Below, piece by piece: positions 27,435 through 37,152 of a stretch of 64,000 bases of DNA. The notes under the pieces were generated by a model. It worked only from the letters and a program-made list of their open reading frames with translations, was not told the origin of the DNA and did not search any database. A program made the translations under genes and the position numbers. The DNA comes from Deinococcus ruber. GTDB taxonomy: Bacteria; Deinococcota; Deinococci; Deinococcales; Deinococcaceae. Numbering within the stretch: position 1 is the stretch's first letter; each line of letters begins with the position of its first letter. The stretch is from NCBI RefSeq assembly GCF_014648095.1, contig NZ_BMQL01000001.1, forward strand, positions 496,001 through 560,000, read 5' to 3'.

Positions 27435-28388
27435 ATGCTTCCTCTGGCCTTTCGTCCGCTTCTCGCCCTGCTGCTGCTGCTGGCAGGCTGTGCGCCCTCG
27501 TTTCAGAATGCCGCCGTTCAGCCCTCGTTCAGCGGTCCTCTCACACCTCGTCCAGAGGGCAGTCCCGACGTGCTGATTCTGGCGATGTCGGGCCGCTGCC
27601 CCTGCCTGAGCGCCCCGATCAACAACGTCGATTACCTGATGCCCAGGGGAACCGTGAAGGCAGTGGCGGCGGCGTTCGAGGCGCAGGGACTGAGCGTACA
27701 GAGCGCCGGGGCGGCAGCCCACCTGACCAGCCATCTGCCGACCACGGCCATCCAGAGTCAGCTCGGAAAGGGCGTGACCGTTGCACCCCCGCAGGACGGA
27801 TTTTTGCAGATGGAAGCGCGGCTCGTGGCAGCCCAGCGCGACTGGATCGTGGGGCGCAGCAACCCGACCCGCATCGTGCTGCTGGCGCACTCGCACGGTG
27901 TGGTCTGGACACACGCCCTCGCCCGTGCTCATCCCGAGGTGCCGATCAGCCTGATGATCGATCTGGACGGCGTATGTGACATGTGGGAATCCGACAACCG
28001 CCGCCTGATTCAGGCGTATGTGCAGCAACTCGGGCATAATCCCTGGCCTTTCGACCTGTCCAACTCGTGCGCTTCGGTGCGGGTCGGGCACGTCCGGTAC
28101 GATCTCAAGGACGTGGTGTACCCCAACGTGACACTCGATCTGGAGGTGCAGAGTCAGCGGCTCGTCAAGGTGGCCGGAGGATTCCAGGCCAATTTTCCCT
28201 TCGACGCCCTGACCAACGTCCGGCCCGACGGCTCTCATACCGGCATCCAGACCTTTCGCAGCCAGGACACCCATAGCAACGTCAGCATGCCCGGCGGAGA
28301 AGCGCTTGTATGGATCAAAGACAAACTGTCAGAGGTGGTGGCAGGCTGGCGGAACGCGCCGTCCGCTACCGACCAGAACACACCCTGA
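27435..28388 (+). CDS. Lipoprotein with alpha/beta-hydrolase-like fold
   Basis: 317 residues. The signal peptide ends in lipobox LLAGC, so Cys19 is the probable lipidation site and the protein is membrane-anchored outside the cytoplasm. The segment RIVLLAHSHGVVWTHALA has the nucleophile-elbow arrangement (x-H-S-H-G) of alpha/beta hydrolases. An Asp-rich strand (SLMIDLDGVCDMW) and a late His (GSHTGI or DTHSN) could complete a triad, but this is inferred. A CPCLS and further Cys residues suggest a disulfide. Natural substrate unknown. The ATG at 27435 is chosen because it starts the signal peptide and has TATCAT 6 nt upstream. Confidence 0.8.
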   Translation: MLPLAFRPLLALLLLLAGCAPSFQNAAVQPSFSGPLTPRPEGSPDVLILAMSGRCPCLSAPINNVDYLMPRGTVKAVAAAFEAQGLSVQSAGAAAHLTSHLPTTAIQSQLGKGVTVAPPQDGFLQMEARLVAAQRDWIVGRSNPTRIVLLAHSHGVVWTHALARAHPEVPISLMIDLDGVCDMWESDNRRLIQAYVQQLGHNPWPFDLSNSCASVRVGHVRYDLKDVVYPNVTLDLEVQSQRLVKVAGGFQANFPFDALTNVRPDGSHTGIQTFRSQDTHSNVSMPGGEALVWIKDKLSEVVAGWRNAPSATDQNTP

Positions 28389-28479
28389 CCCTGCAAGGCC
28401 GCGAGTCGTGAGGTCAGCTCTGTACAAGCGGGCGAACCTCTGCTAGCCTGAGTCCCGCGCACCGAGCCGAACGCGCTGC

Positions 28480-28554
28480 GGGGACATAGCTCAGCGGGAG
28501 AGCGCCTGCTTTGCAAGCAGGATGTCCGGGGTTCGAATCCCCGTGTCTCCACCA
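28480..28554 (+). tRNA. tRNA-Ala (anticodon UGC)
   Basis: Complete cloverleaf including encoded CCA. Acceptor stem GGGGACA pairs with TGTCTCC followed by ACCA. The anticodon stem CCTGC/GCAGG closes loop TTTGCAA with anticodon TGC, and the T-arm reads CCGGG-GTTCGAA-TCCCC. Decodes Ala GCN codons. A strong terminator follows 11 nt downstream. Confidence 0.98.
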
Positions 28555-28565
28555 AAACGTTAAAG

Positions 28566-28600
28566 AACCCGCCCCTGAGCAAGCTGCCAGGGGCGGGTTT
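28566..28600 (+). terminator. Rho-independent terminator after tRNA-Ala
   Basis: Perfect 12-bp stem (28566-28577 with 28588-28599), 10-nt loop, ending in TTT. Confidence 0.85.
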
Positions 28601-28624
28601 CTGTATAACTGGCCTGGGTTACGC

Positions 28625-28897
28625 TCAGCGGCCCTTCGTCTGAAGAGACAGCAGACGGATGATCTCGGCGTTCTGGCGAATCTGGATATACGCCAGCTTG
28701 TTGCTGACCTCGGTGGCGGCTGCCGGATCACCGCCGGTCGGCGTGTGGCTGCCGAGGTCGTAGGCGATGTCGGGCAACTTGTCGAGTGGGGTGGCATTGA
28801 TGGCGTTGTAAGTCTGCGACAGAAACACCTGACTGAAGGCGATACCCCCAGCAAAGAGTCCCAGCGCGGCGGCAGTGACCAGCAGCTTTTTGTTCAT
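28625..28897 (-). CDS. Small exported hypothetical protein
   Basis: 90 residues: N-terminal signal peptide or single membrane helix (KKLLVTAAALGLFAGGIAFSQVF), then a short polar domain with a helical C-terminus (AATEVSNKLAYIQIRQNAEIIRLLSLQ). No Cys, no known motif. ATG at 28897 with AAAGGA about 7 nt upstream, a better start than the in-frame codons further up. It converges on the tRNA-Ala terminator. Confidence 0.65.
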   Translation of the reverse strand: MNKKLLVTAAALGLFAGGIAFSQVFLSQTYNAINATPLDKLPDIAYDLGSHTPTGGDPAAATEVSNKLAYIQIRQNAEIIRLLSLQTKGR

Positions 28898-29201
28898 ACG
28901 TTCCTTTCGGTGTCGCTGCCCGCAGCCGTTGTGCTGTGGCAGTTCTGTGCGGTAGGCGGTGTGGCAGCAGAGAATATGCTGGAAACGGGCGTGCGAACGG
29001 CGCACAGCAAGCGAGCGGGTACAGTTTAGGGCACGCGCCCCGCCGCCGGGAACGTCCGGCAGGCTCCTGCTCTCGATTCCCAGCAGAGCGTGTGTCCTTC
29101 ATCTGGCTGCACACCCAGAGGCTTAAAAGTGAAGATCCACCTGAACAATGCAGCAGACCTTCACTTTACAAATATTTGACCTTCATGTGGTTTGATTCCG
29201 T

Positions 29202-29414
29202 ATGACCTGGAGCGTCTTTCTCCGCACATTTATACTCAGGAGCATTCGGAACCGATTATGGTGGGTCGGCCTGTGTGTGGCTGTGGTAGTGGTGTTCGTG
29301 CAACTGCTGTCGCTTTCCTGGACGCTGACAGCGCTTGGCGGTCTTCTCACACTCGTCATTCTGCTGGCGTTCATCTCGTTCAACTCTTATCAGCGGCACA
29401 GAGATGAAGTCTGA
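29202..29414 (+). CDS. Small two-helix membrane protein
   Basis: 70 residues: basic N-terminus (FLRTFILRSIRNRLWW), two hydrophobic segments (VGLCVAVVVVFVQLLSL and ALGGLLTLVILLAFISF) separated by a short turn, and a charged tail (QRHRDEV). Topology is consistent with an inner-membrane hairpin. Family and role unknown. There is no convincing ribosome site, and an A+T-rich stretch lies just upstream (29110-29200) that may hold the promoter. Confidence 0.5.
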   Translation: MTWSVFLRTFILRSIRNRLWWVGLCVAVVVVFVQLLSLSWTLTALGGLLTLVILLAFISFNSYQRHRDEV

Positions 29415-29601
29415 ACCATAGACAGACGAACCCTGAGCGTTTTTCCATACCACACGCCGATTTGAAGATGTACCCAAAAAAGTGCCTGGCAGATGGCGGC
29501 GCTCCCTGACTAGTTTACCCGTCGTTTTTTCGCTCCAGCCGCGCCAAGGGGAGAGAAATCCCACACCCCGCAGGCAGGGGCCGCAGTAGTGTGAGACTCA
29601 C

Positions 29602-29964
29602 ATGGATTGGTACAACGTCAGTCGGAGACGGGGCACCCATCAGCGACTTCAGAGTCATGGTCACGATCTCCGTCCCGTCACGGAGCATACCTTCACCTTC
29701 ATCTTCTCCGATGGACAGCTGCCCGACGAAACCAGGCACCCGTTCTACACAGCCATTGCCGATACCGCCAGCGCCGCCGAGGAAGCGGCGTATACGGTGT
29801 ATCTCCGCGCTCAGGGCTGCACGCACCAGTTCCGGCGCTCCACTCCCAGCCTGCTGACCTGTGGGCTGTGCAGTATTCATCTGCGCTCGCAGGAAACGCC
29901 GCCCACCACCCGTTCGCCGGGCATGTTCGACCGACTTCAGCGGGTGTTCAGACGCCCCGGCTGA
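29602..29964 (+). CDS. Hypothetical protein, low certainty
   Basis: 120 residues, MDWYNVSRRRG... The middle part (TFTFIFSDGQLPDETRHPFYTAIADTAS, then AAYTVYLRAQGC) looks protein-like, with three Cys residues near the end (QGC, TCGLC). Two other frames are also open here, so the choice rests on the more natural composition of this one. No ribosome site; TAGTGT lies 9 nt before the ATG. Nothing is known about function. Confidence 0.45.
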   Translation: MDWYNVSRRRGTHQRLQSHGHDLRPVTEHTFTFIFSDGQLPDETRHPFYTAIADTASAAEEAAYTVYLRAQGCTHQFRRSTPSLLTCGLCSIHLRSQETPPTTRSPGMFDRLQRVFRRPG

Positions 29965-29997
29965 GCTGCATTCCCGCTGCGTTGACCGTTGACATAA

Positions 29998-30888
29998 TTA
30001 ACCGTTGATGACAGTGCCGCCGTTGGGGTGCAGCACCTGACCGCTGATGTAACTAGCGTCGTCGGAGGCGAGGAACACGTAGCACGTCGCCACCTCGGCA
30101 GGTTGGCCGGGCCGCTTCATCGGCACGTCGGCTCCGAAGGTCGCCACCTTGTCGGGCGGAAAGGTGGACGGAATCAGCGGCGTCCAGATCGGGCCGGACG
30201 CGACGCCGTTTACCCGGATTCCCCGTTCCAGCAGTTGCTCTGAGAGCGAGCGGGTAAAGGCCACGATAGCCCCCTTGGTGCTGGCATAGTCCACCAGACC
30301 GCCGCTGCCCTGATAGTGCGTGACCGACGTGGTATTGACGATGGCCGCGCCCGCTTTCAGATGGGGCAGCGCGGCCTGAGTCAGATAGAAATAGCCGAAG
30401 ATGTTGGTACGGAAGGTCTGCTGAAGCTGCTCGGGCGTGATGTCTTCCAGTTTCTTCTGCGGGTGCTGCTCTGCGGCATTGTTCACCAGCACATCGAGCT
30501 GACCGAATTTCTCGACCGTCTGCGCCACCGCCTGCCGACAGAACTCCGGGTCGCCCACATCGCCCGGCAGCAACAGCGCTTCGCTGCCCGCATCTGCGAT
30601 GAGCTTGGCGGTGGCGGTGGCATCCTCGGTTTCGTTCAGATAGATGATGGCGACCTTTGCGCCCTCGTGGGCAAAATGCACCGCCACCGCACGTCCGATG
30701 CCGCTGTCTCCCCCACTCACCTCGGCGACTTTGCCGCGCAGCTTCCCGGCGGCCCGGTAATCGGGCTTCAGGTACACCGGTTCGGGGGTCATCTCGCTTT
30801 CGTGCCCCGGCTGCTCTTCCTGATGCTGAGGCGGCAGGGTGGTCTGCTTCTCGCTCTGTTCGTCTGCTGGCATACTCAACTTCAGCAT
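29998..30888 (-). CDS. Short-chain dehydrogenase/reductase, general-stress type (YghA/YhxD-like)
   Basis: 296-residue NAD(P)-dependent oxidoreductase. The hydrophilic N-terminal leader PPQHQEEQPGHESEM is characteristic of the YghA/YhxD-like SDRs linked to stress and sporulation proteins. Rossmann segment GKVAEVSGGDSGIGRAVAVHF (Val-Ser replaces the usual Val-Thr), NNAAEQHPQ, catalytic Ser in TTSV, Tyr-x-x-x-Lys in YASTKGA. Substrate unknown. The start at 30888 (MLKLSMPADEQS) has AGGA 6 nt upstream; in-frame ATGs at 30912 and 30957 lack a clear ribosome site. Confidence 0.92.
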   Translation of the reverse strand: MLKLSMPADEQSEKQTTLPPQHQEEQPGHESEMTPEPVYLKPDYRAAGKLRGKVAEVSGGDSGIGRAVAVHFAHEGAKVAIIYLNETEDATATAKLIADAGSEALLLPGDVGDPEFCRQAVAQTVEKFGQLDVLVNNAAEQHPQKKLEDITPEQLQQTFRTNIFGYFYLTQAALPHLKAGAAIVNTTSVTHYQGSGGLVDYASTKGAIVAFTRSLSEQLLERGIRVNGVASGPIWTPLIPSTFPPDKVATFGADVPMKRPGQPAEVATCYVFLASDDASYISGQVLHPNGGTVING

Positions 30889-30971
30889 GCCGTCCTGACG
30901 GGGCAATCCCATCTTCACCACACTCTGAAGCCGACCCAAACTTCCGCTCAAAGGCATCTTTACAGATTTAC

Positions 30972-31012
30972 AGAGCCTGAGCCGCTCCTGTAGAAAGGGC
31001 GGCTCAGGCTCT
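30972..31012. terminator. Strong hairpin between the SDR gene and the ABC permease gene
   Basis: Perfect 14-bp inverted repeat (30972-30985 with 30999-31012), 13-nt loop, directly downstream of the minus-strand permease stop. No T-run. Confidence 0.65.
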
Positions 31013-31036
31013 AAGATACGGACTGCTTCGTGAATG

Positions 31037-31834
31037 CTAGCGGCTGGCGACCCGGATGCGTTTTTCCAGCACGTCGGTGAACAGCGTCAGCACGGTGGTG
31101 AGCGCCAGATAAACCGCGCCCAGCGTGATATAGACCGGGATGAACTGAAAGGTGCTGCTGGCGATCCGCCCGCCCTGATTCACCAGTTCCAGAATGCCGA
31201 TGGTGGAGGCCAGCGAAGAGTCTTTGAGCAGCGCGACCAGATTGTTGACGAGCGGCGGCACCACGATCCGGAGCGCCTGCGGCAGCACGATACTCTGCAT
31301 GGTCTGCACCCCGCTGAGGCCCAGCGAGCGGGCCGCCTCGCTCTGCCCTCTGGGAACAGCCTGAATGCCCGCCCGGATCACCTCGGCGTTGTATGCTCCG
31401 ACGTTCAGCGCGAGGGCCAGCACCGCCGACCAGTAATCGTTGAGCTGAATCGGCAGGTGGAGTGCCTGAAAGATGAGGGGCAGCGCGTTGTAGGCGAACA
31501 GAATCTGAAGCAGCAGCGGCGTTCCGCGAATCAGCCAGACGTAGGTTCCGGCGATCCAGCGCAGCGGCGCAAACGCACTGGTGCGGGCCAGTCCAGCCAG
31601 AATGCCGACCACCAGACCCAGCGCACCTCCGCCGACCGTCAGCAGCAGCGTCATCTGAGCCGCCTGAGAAAACAGGTCGGCATTGGAGCCTATCGGCTCT
31701 GGCATGCGCCGCAGCACCAGCGTGATAAGCAGGAACAGCAGATAGAAGGCGGCAGCGGCCCCGATCACCCAGCCGAGCAGCGCCACGCCCCCAATCGGCT
31801 GTCGCCTGGGCGTCGGCGTTTTGGCGGCGGTCAT
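31037..31834 (-). CDS. Amino-acid ABC transporter permease (His/Glu/Gln/Arg/opine family)
   Basis: 265 residues, about five to six membrane segments. The family EAA loop is EAARSLGLSGVQTMQSIVLPQALRIVVPPLVNNLVALLKDSSLAS, and the N-terminal membrane region has GTPLLLQILFAYNALP, as in GlnP/HisM-type permeases. It should work with a periplasmic binding protein and a GlnQ-type ATPase, but neither gene is adjacent: the flanks are an SDR gene and a kinase. ATG at 31834 with GGGAG 5-7 nt upstream. Probably moves polar amino acids; specificity cannot be inferred. Confidence 0.92.
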   Translation of the reverse strand: MTAAKTPTPRRQPIGGVALLGWVIGAAAAFYLLFLLITLVLRRMPEPIGSNADLFSQAAQMTLLLTVGGGALGLVVGILAGLARTSAFAPLRWIAGTYVWLIRGTPLLLQILFAYNALPLIFQALHLPIQLNDYWSAVLALALNVGAYNAEVIRAGIQAVPRGQSEAARSLGLSGVQTMQSIVLPQALRIVVPPLVNNLVALLKDSSLASTIGILELVNQGGRIASSTFQFIPVYITLGAVYLALTTVLTLFTDVLEKRIRVASR

Positions 31835-32093
31835 GACTGCTCCCGCTGGATCAGCGAGGTGTGTGGCACGCGGTCATAAGCGGTGCAGGTGGTGGGCAGC
31901 ATTCAGCGGATTATGTCACATAGGTTGCACTGTGCCACCCCCGAGGAAGCAGGAGGGGCAACCGTGAGCAGCGCAGAGAACACCCATAGGCACGGCTTAC
32001 CGCCTGCCTAGCTGGGAGGCCGAGACGCAGAGGATGAAGCGCTCAGGAATAAAACTGGGAGCTAGATAAGATTTGTACACCTTTCCTCAGGCT

Positions 32094-32900
32094 ATGATAG
32101 GCACTGTGAAATTGTCCGCATTCTGCCCAACCCTGGAATATGTCAGGCCCATTGGGTTTCGTGCCGGTGTCGAGCAGTTTCAGGGTCAGTGGCAGGGGCA
32201 GATGGTGTTCGTCAAACGTCTTCAGAGCGCCGAAGAACTGCACCGCGAGCAACTGCTGCACGAAGGGCAGATCGCGGGGCGGCTGTGTCATCCGCTGATC
32301 GTGCCGCTTCTGACGCGCAGCCGTCAGGAACTGGTGTTCAGATACGTCGAGGGCTGCACGCTGCGCCAGCTGATCGACGCCGGGCCGCTCGCCCCCGAAA
32401 TTGCCAGCAGTGTGATCGAGGCGCTGCTGGAAACCCTGATCTATCTGCATGCCGAGGGCGTCGTGCACCACGATCTGAAGCCAGAAAACGTGATGCTCGA
32501 CGGCTGCCGCCCCGAACAGGCAGCCGTGCGGCTGATCGATTTCGGCATGGCTTTTAATCGGCACGCCAACCACGACACGCATGCAGGCACCCGCATGGGC
32601 ACGCCACATTTCATGGCTCCCGAGCAGTTTCAGGGGGTGCGCGGCGATGCCCGCAGCGACCTGTATGCGCTGGGTGTGCTGTTCTGGGACGCACTGGCCG
32701 GACAGCCGCCCCACCCCGACCCGCTGAGCTGGCTAATCGGACTGCCCAGCGAGCGCGGACTGGTGCCGGGGCCACCCGAGCTGCATCCGCTGCTGCTCAG
32801 AAGCCTGAACCGCAACCCCGAGGAGCGTTTTCAGAGTGCCGAGGAAATGCTGACGTCTCTTCGTCAGATCACCACTGTCCGGACAGACGCAGCGAGCTGA
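32094..32900 (+). CDS. Minimal Ser/Thr protein kinase (Hanks type)
   Basis: 268 residues that consist of little more than the kinase domain. Invariant Lys41 in MVFVKRL, Glu57 in the C-helix, catalytic loop HHDLKPEN (125-132, Asp127, HHD in place of HRD), metal-binding IDFG (148-151), activation-loop end GTPHFMAPEQF, and DLYALGVLFWDALAG. The glycine-rich loop is degenerate (PIGFRAGVEQFQG), so nucleotide binding may be atypical. No membrane helix or sensor domain. Start uncertain: ATG at 32094, GTG at 32106 or an in-frame TTG at 32073. Convergent with the YcaQ-like gene. Confidence 0.88.
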   Translation: MIGTVKLSAFCPTLEYVRPIGFRAGVEQFQGQWQGQMVFVKRLQSAEELHREQLLHEGQIAGRLCHPLIVPLLTRSRQELVFRYVEGCTLRQLIDAGPLAPEIASSVIEALLETLIYLHAEGVVHHDLKPENVMLDGCRPEQAAVRLIDFGMAFNRHANHDTHAGTRMGTPHFMAPEQFQGVRGDARSDLYALGVLFWDALAGQPPHPDPLSWLIGLPSERGLVPGPPELHPLLLRSLNRNPEERFQSAEEMLTSLRQITTVRTDAAS

Positions 32901-32948
32901 GTTCTCCCTGGCTGCCACTTCCCTTTTGGTGCAGCCCAACACTCGTTC

Positions 32949-34034
32949 TCAAGGGTCCAAGCCCAGAAAAGTGCGGTAACGTGACAGTTCGGCGTCAAGC
33001 GCCCGGCGCAGCGCCGCTGTCTGCCGCACGCCCGGCTGCCACCCGATGTCGGCCAGCAGGTCGCCCCCCTTCACGCTCAGATTGGCCCAGCCGACGGCCC
33101 GCCCCTGCCAGAACAGCGGCAGCGCGTAATACCCCAGCACGCGTTTTGCAGGCGGCGTATAGGCCTCGAAGCGGTAGGCCCAGCCGTGCAGATGCTCGAA
33201 TCGGCGGCGATCCCATACCAGCGGGTCGAACGGGGCGACCAGTCGCACGCCCGCAGGTAGGTCGGCTTCCGGCATCTCGTCTGCGGGCAACAGGTAAGGC
33301 ACGCCGTCTACCTGCACGCGCAGCAGTTCGCCGTCGTTGACAGCAGCGGTCAGTTCGCGGCGCAGATCGGCCAGCAGGCCGGGCAGACCGTAATGCGACA
33401 GGCCGACCAGCAGCCTCAGCCCCGCCTCGGACGCCGGGGCATACAGGCGGGCCAGCACCATCACCACCGCCCGCAGCCGCTCCTGCTGGCTCAGGGTCTG
33501 GGCGGACGGCTGGGCCGGACCAAAGACTTTTACGCCCGATTCGCGCCGGACGATTCGCAGCGACCCGGCATAATGCAGCGCCTCCAGTGCGCGGGTCGCC
33601 GCGTTCGAGCTGCCGCCCCAGTTGTTTTCGACACGGGTGCGCCCGAAGACCTCGCCCGCCGAGCGCGGATGAAGTTCGCCCGCCTGCTGCACGTGCGCCA
33701 GCACCCGCTCCATCAGGCCGGGGGCATCGAGTTCGATGCGCGGCGTGCGCGGGCTGCGGGGATGCAGCAGCGACCAGACCGGGCGCGACATGAAGCCGTA
33801 ATTTGGAAAATAGTCTTCCTCCACGTCCAGCGCCGGATAGTGCCGCTCCAGATCGCCCGCCCGGTAGCCGCGTACCCGCTGCATCAGAATCAGATCCTGG
33901 GCGCGGGCAGGAGCGCGAATGGGGTCGGCCTGCACGAAGCCCAGCCGTGAGATGGCCGTTTGCAGGTCGGTTCGCGCAAACAGCGTATGAGACAGGGCAT
34001 ACGAGCGGAGATCGGCAGCGGTGGGCACAGACAC
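32949..34034 (-). CDS. YcaQ/AlkX-like winged-helix DNA glycosylase
   Basis: 361 residues of the HTH_42/YcaQ family. Members remove bulky or cross-linked alkyl-purines from DNA, including interstrand crosslinks. The catalytic Q-x-D motif is seen at Gln35-Ala-Asp37 in LGFVQADPI, followed by QDLILMQRVRGYRAGDLERHY. Also DVEEDYFPNYGFMSRPVW, and the C-terminal segments APFDPLVWDRRRFEHLHGWAYRFEAYTP and KRVLGYYALPLFWQG. GTG start at 34034, supported by TAAAGT exactly 6 nt upstream. A crosslink glycosylase fits the DNA-repair emphasis of this genome, but activity is inferred from family membership. Confidence 0.88.
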   Translation of the reverse strand: MSVPTAADLRSYALSHTLFARTDLQTAISRLGFVQADPIRAPARAQDLILMQRVRGYRAGDLERHYPALDVEEDYFPNYGFMSRPVWSLLHPRSPRTPRIELDAPGLMERVLAHVQQAGELHPRSAGEVFGRTRVENNWGGSSNAATRALEALHYAGSLRIVRRESGVKVFGPAQPSAQTLSQQERLRAVVMVLARLYAPASEAGLRLLVGLSHYGLPGLLADLRRELTAAVNDGELLRVQVDGVPYLLPADEMPEADLPAGVRLVAPFDPLVWDRRRFEHLHGWAYRFEAYTPPAKRVLGYYALPLFWQGRAVGWANLSVKGGDLLADIGWQPGVRQTAALRRALDAELSRYRTFLGLDP

Positions 34035-34040
34035 AGCTTC

Positions 34041-34046
34041 ACTTTA
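34041..34046 (-). promoter_or_regulatory. -10 element of a leaderless transcript (YcaQ-like gene)
   Basis: TAAAGT on the minus strand, 6 nt before the GTG start at 34034. Confidence 0.55.
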
Positions 34047-34169
34047 CCCCAGAAGGCAATGTTATTTACAAAACGGACGGCTCAGAATATGGCATTCGGC
34101 AGCCTGCTCCGGTGCCCGCCCACAGGCCGAGCGGCAAATTTCCCTGCATGAGAACAAGTACCATAAACC

Positions 34170-34751
34170 ATGCAAAGTCTCGTAACGGCCATTCGCGAAC
34201 TCGGTGTGATCCTGCCGGGCGGCATTCTGAAGGTGGACGCGCTCGTCAATCACCAGCTTCTTCCGCACCTGACCCGTGAAATGGGCGAGCGCTTCGCGGC
34301 GTATTTTCGCAGGGCCGCGCCCAACAAGGTCATCACCATCGAGGTGAGTGGCATCGCGCCTGCCATCGTGACGGCCATCGAACTGGGCGTGCCGATGGTG
34401 TACGCCCGCAAGAAAAAGCCGATCACCATGAAAGAGCCGTCGTTTCACGGTCAGAGTGTCAGCCGCACCAAAGGCGGGGTGGTCGATCTGTACATCAGCA
34501 GCGAGTTTCTGGGGGCGGGCGACCGGGTGATCGTCATCGACGACTTTCTGGCGAGCGGCAACACCCTGCGGGCACTGGCGGCCATGATCGCCGAGAGCGG
34601 AGCCGAACTGGTGGGCCTGGGCTGCGTGATCGAGAAGGAATTCGAGCATGGCCGCGAGAATCTGGCCGATCTGGGCGTGCCGATTCACACCCTCGCCAAC
34701 ATCGTGCAGATGACGGAAGCAGACGGCGTGCAGGTCGAGGCGGGCCGCTAA
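34170..34751 (+). CDS. xpt: Xanthine phosphoribosyltransferase
   Basis: 193 residues. Converts xanthine and PRPP to XMP in purine salvage. PRPP-binding loop [18 protein letters not shown]; the Xpt-specific segments [14 protein letters not shown] at the N-terminus and [23 protein letters not shown] in the middle are clear. Length matches the family (about 190). ATG at 34170 ([12 protein letters not shown]), with TACCAT 5 nt upstream as a possible leaderless promoter. I looked for a purine riboswitch upstream and did not find one. Confidence 0.95.
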   Translation: MQSLVTAIRELGVILPGGILKVDALVNHQLLPHLTREMGERFAAYFRRAAPNKVITIEVSGIAPAIVTAIELGVPMVYARKKKPITMKEPSFHGQSVSRTKGGVVDLYISSEFLGAGDRVIVIDDFLASGNTLRALAAMIAESGAELVGLGCVIEKEFEHGRENLADLGVPIHTLANIVQMTEADGVQVEAGR

Positions 34752-34838
34752 CGCACACCGCTTCCCACACTGCCTTTCGCTAAAGAGAGCTACTGCTGTC
34801 CTTAACGGGAACCGGAAGAGCGCTGAGTACCCTGAGGT

Positions 34839-35342
34839 ATGTCGCAGCCGTTCTCGCCCCAGCAGCAGCAACTCTCCAACCTTCTGGATCGTCCGGGCCG
34901 CGTCCAGATCGCCAGCTATACCCAGTACCTCGAAGCGCAGCGGGCCGTCGATTACCTGTCGGACGCAAAATTTCCGGTGGAGCGCACCGCCATCGTGGGC
35001 GAGGGTCTGAAGATCGTCGAGCAGGTCACGGGCCGCCTCGACTGGAACCGGGCGCTCACGCTGGGCATGTCTCAGGGGGCGGTGACGGGCGTGTTTATCG
35101 GGCTGGTCTTCTCGTTCCTGGGCTTCGGCGGCGGCAAAGGGCTGCTGGCGTTGCTGCTCGACGGGCTGCTGCTGGGCATCATCATCGGGGCGGCGTGGAG
35201 CCTGCTGACCTACGCCCTGAGCGGTGGGCGGCGCGACTTCACCAGCGTGGGCGGGATGCGGGCCGACCATTACAACGTGCTGTGCGACCCAGAGGTAGCC
35301 GAGCAGGCGCGGGAACTGCTGAGCCGCATGCCGCCCAGATAG
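34839..35342 (+). CDS. General stress protein 17M-like (YflT-type) membrane protein
   Basis: 167 residues. The N-terminal YflT-like domain VQIASYTQYLEAQRAVDYLSDAKFPVERTAIVGEGLKIVEQVTGRLDW is followed by two hydrophobic helices (GAVTGVFIGLVFSFLGF and LALLLDGLLLGIIIGAAWSLL) and a C-terminal domain that repeats the alpha/beta pattern (DHYNVLCDPEVAEQARELL). The family is linked to general stress responses, with no known biochemical activity. ATG at 34839, preceded by GAGGT and by TACCCT 5 nt upstream. Confidence 0.82.
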   Translation: MSQPFSPQQQQLSNLLDRPGRVQIASYTQYLEAQRAVDYLSDAKFPVERTAIVGEGLKIVEQVTGRLDWNRALTLGMSQGAVTGVFIGLVFSFLGFGGGKGLLALLLDGLLLGIIIGAAWSLLTYALSGGRRDFTSVGGMRADHYNVLCDPEVAEQARELLSRMPPR

Positions 35343-35417
35343 CGCCGGGCCGTTAGGAAATCATAAGGATCGCCGCTGCGCCCGTGGGTGCGGCGGCGTT
35401 CGCTATGCTGCGTACAC

Positions 35418-36992
<1,575 letters not shown>

Positions 36993-37079
36993 GATAGAGG
37001 CCGCTTAAGTACAAGGTATTACGGAAGAACGCTGAAGTGTCTTAACAGGAAATCATCTCCCCTTCCTATTGTCGTTGAT

Positions 37080-37124
37080 CCAATAATCCCCTGAACATCA
37101 AAACTATGTTCAGGGGATTATTGG
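37080..37124. terminator. Long perfect hairpin between the carboxylase gene and the Met-repeat gene
   Basis: Perfect 19-bp inverted repeat (37080-37098 with 37106-37124) around a 7-nt loop. It is A+T-rich at the base and G+C-rich in the middle, between two convergent genes. Acts as a plausible bidirectional terminator; the perfection and length are unusual. Confidence 0.7.
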
Positions 37125-37152
37125 AGACGAGAGAAAAGGAGCCGTGCCTTCT

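Noticed and set aside
28480..28600. tRNA-associated integration site with duplicated tRNA end
   Set aside because: No second copy of the tRNA 3' end is present in the window and no integrase gene is nearby.
34050..34169. Purine riboswitch before xpt
   Set aside because: An AATATGGC resembles part of the consensus, but the GTYTCTACC and CCRTAAA core elements and paired stems are missing.
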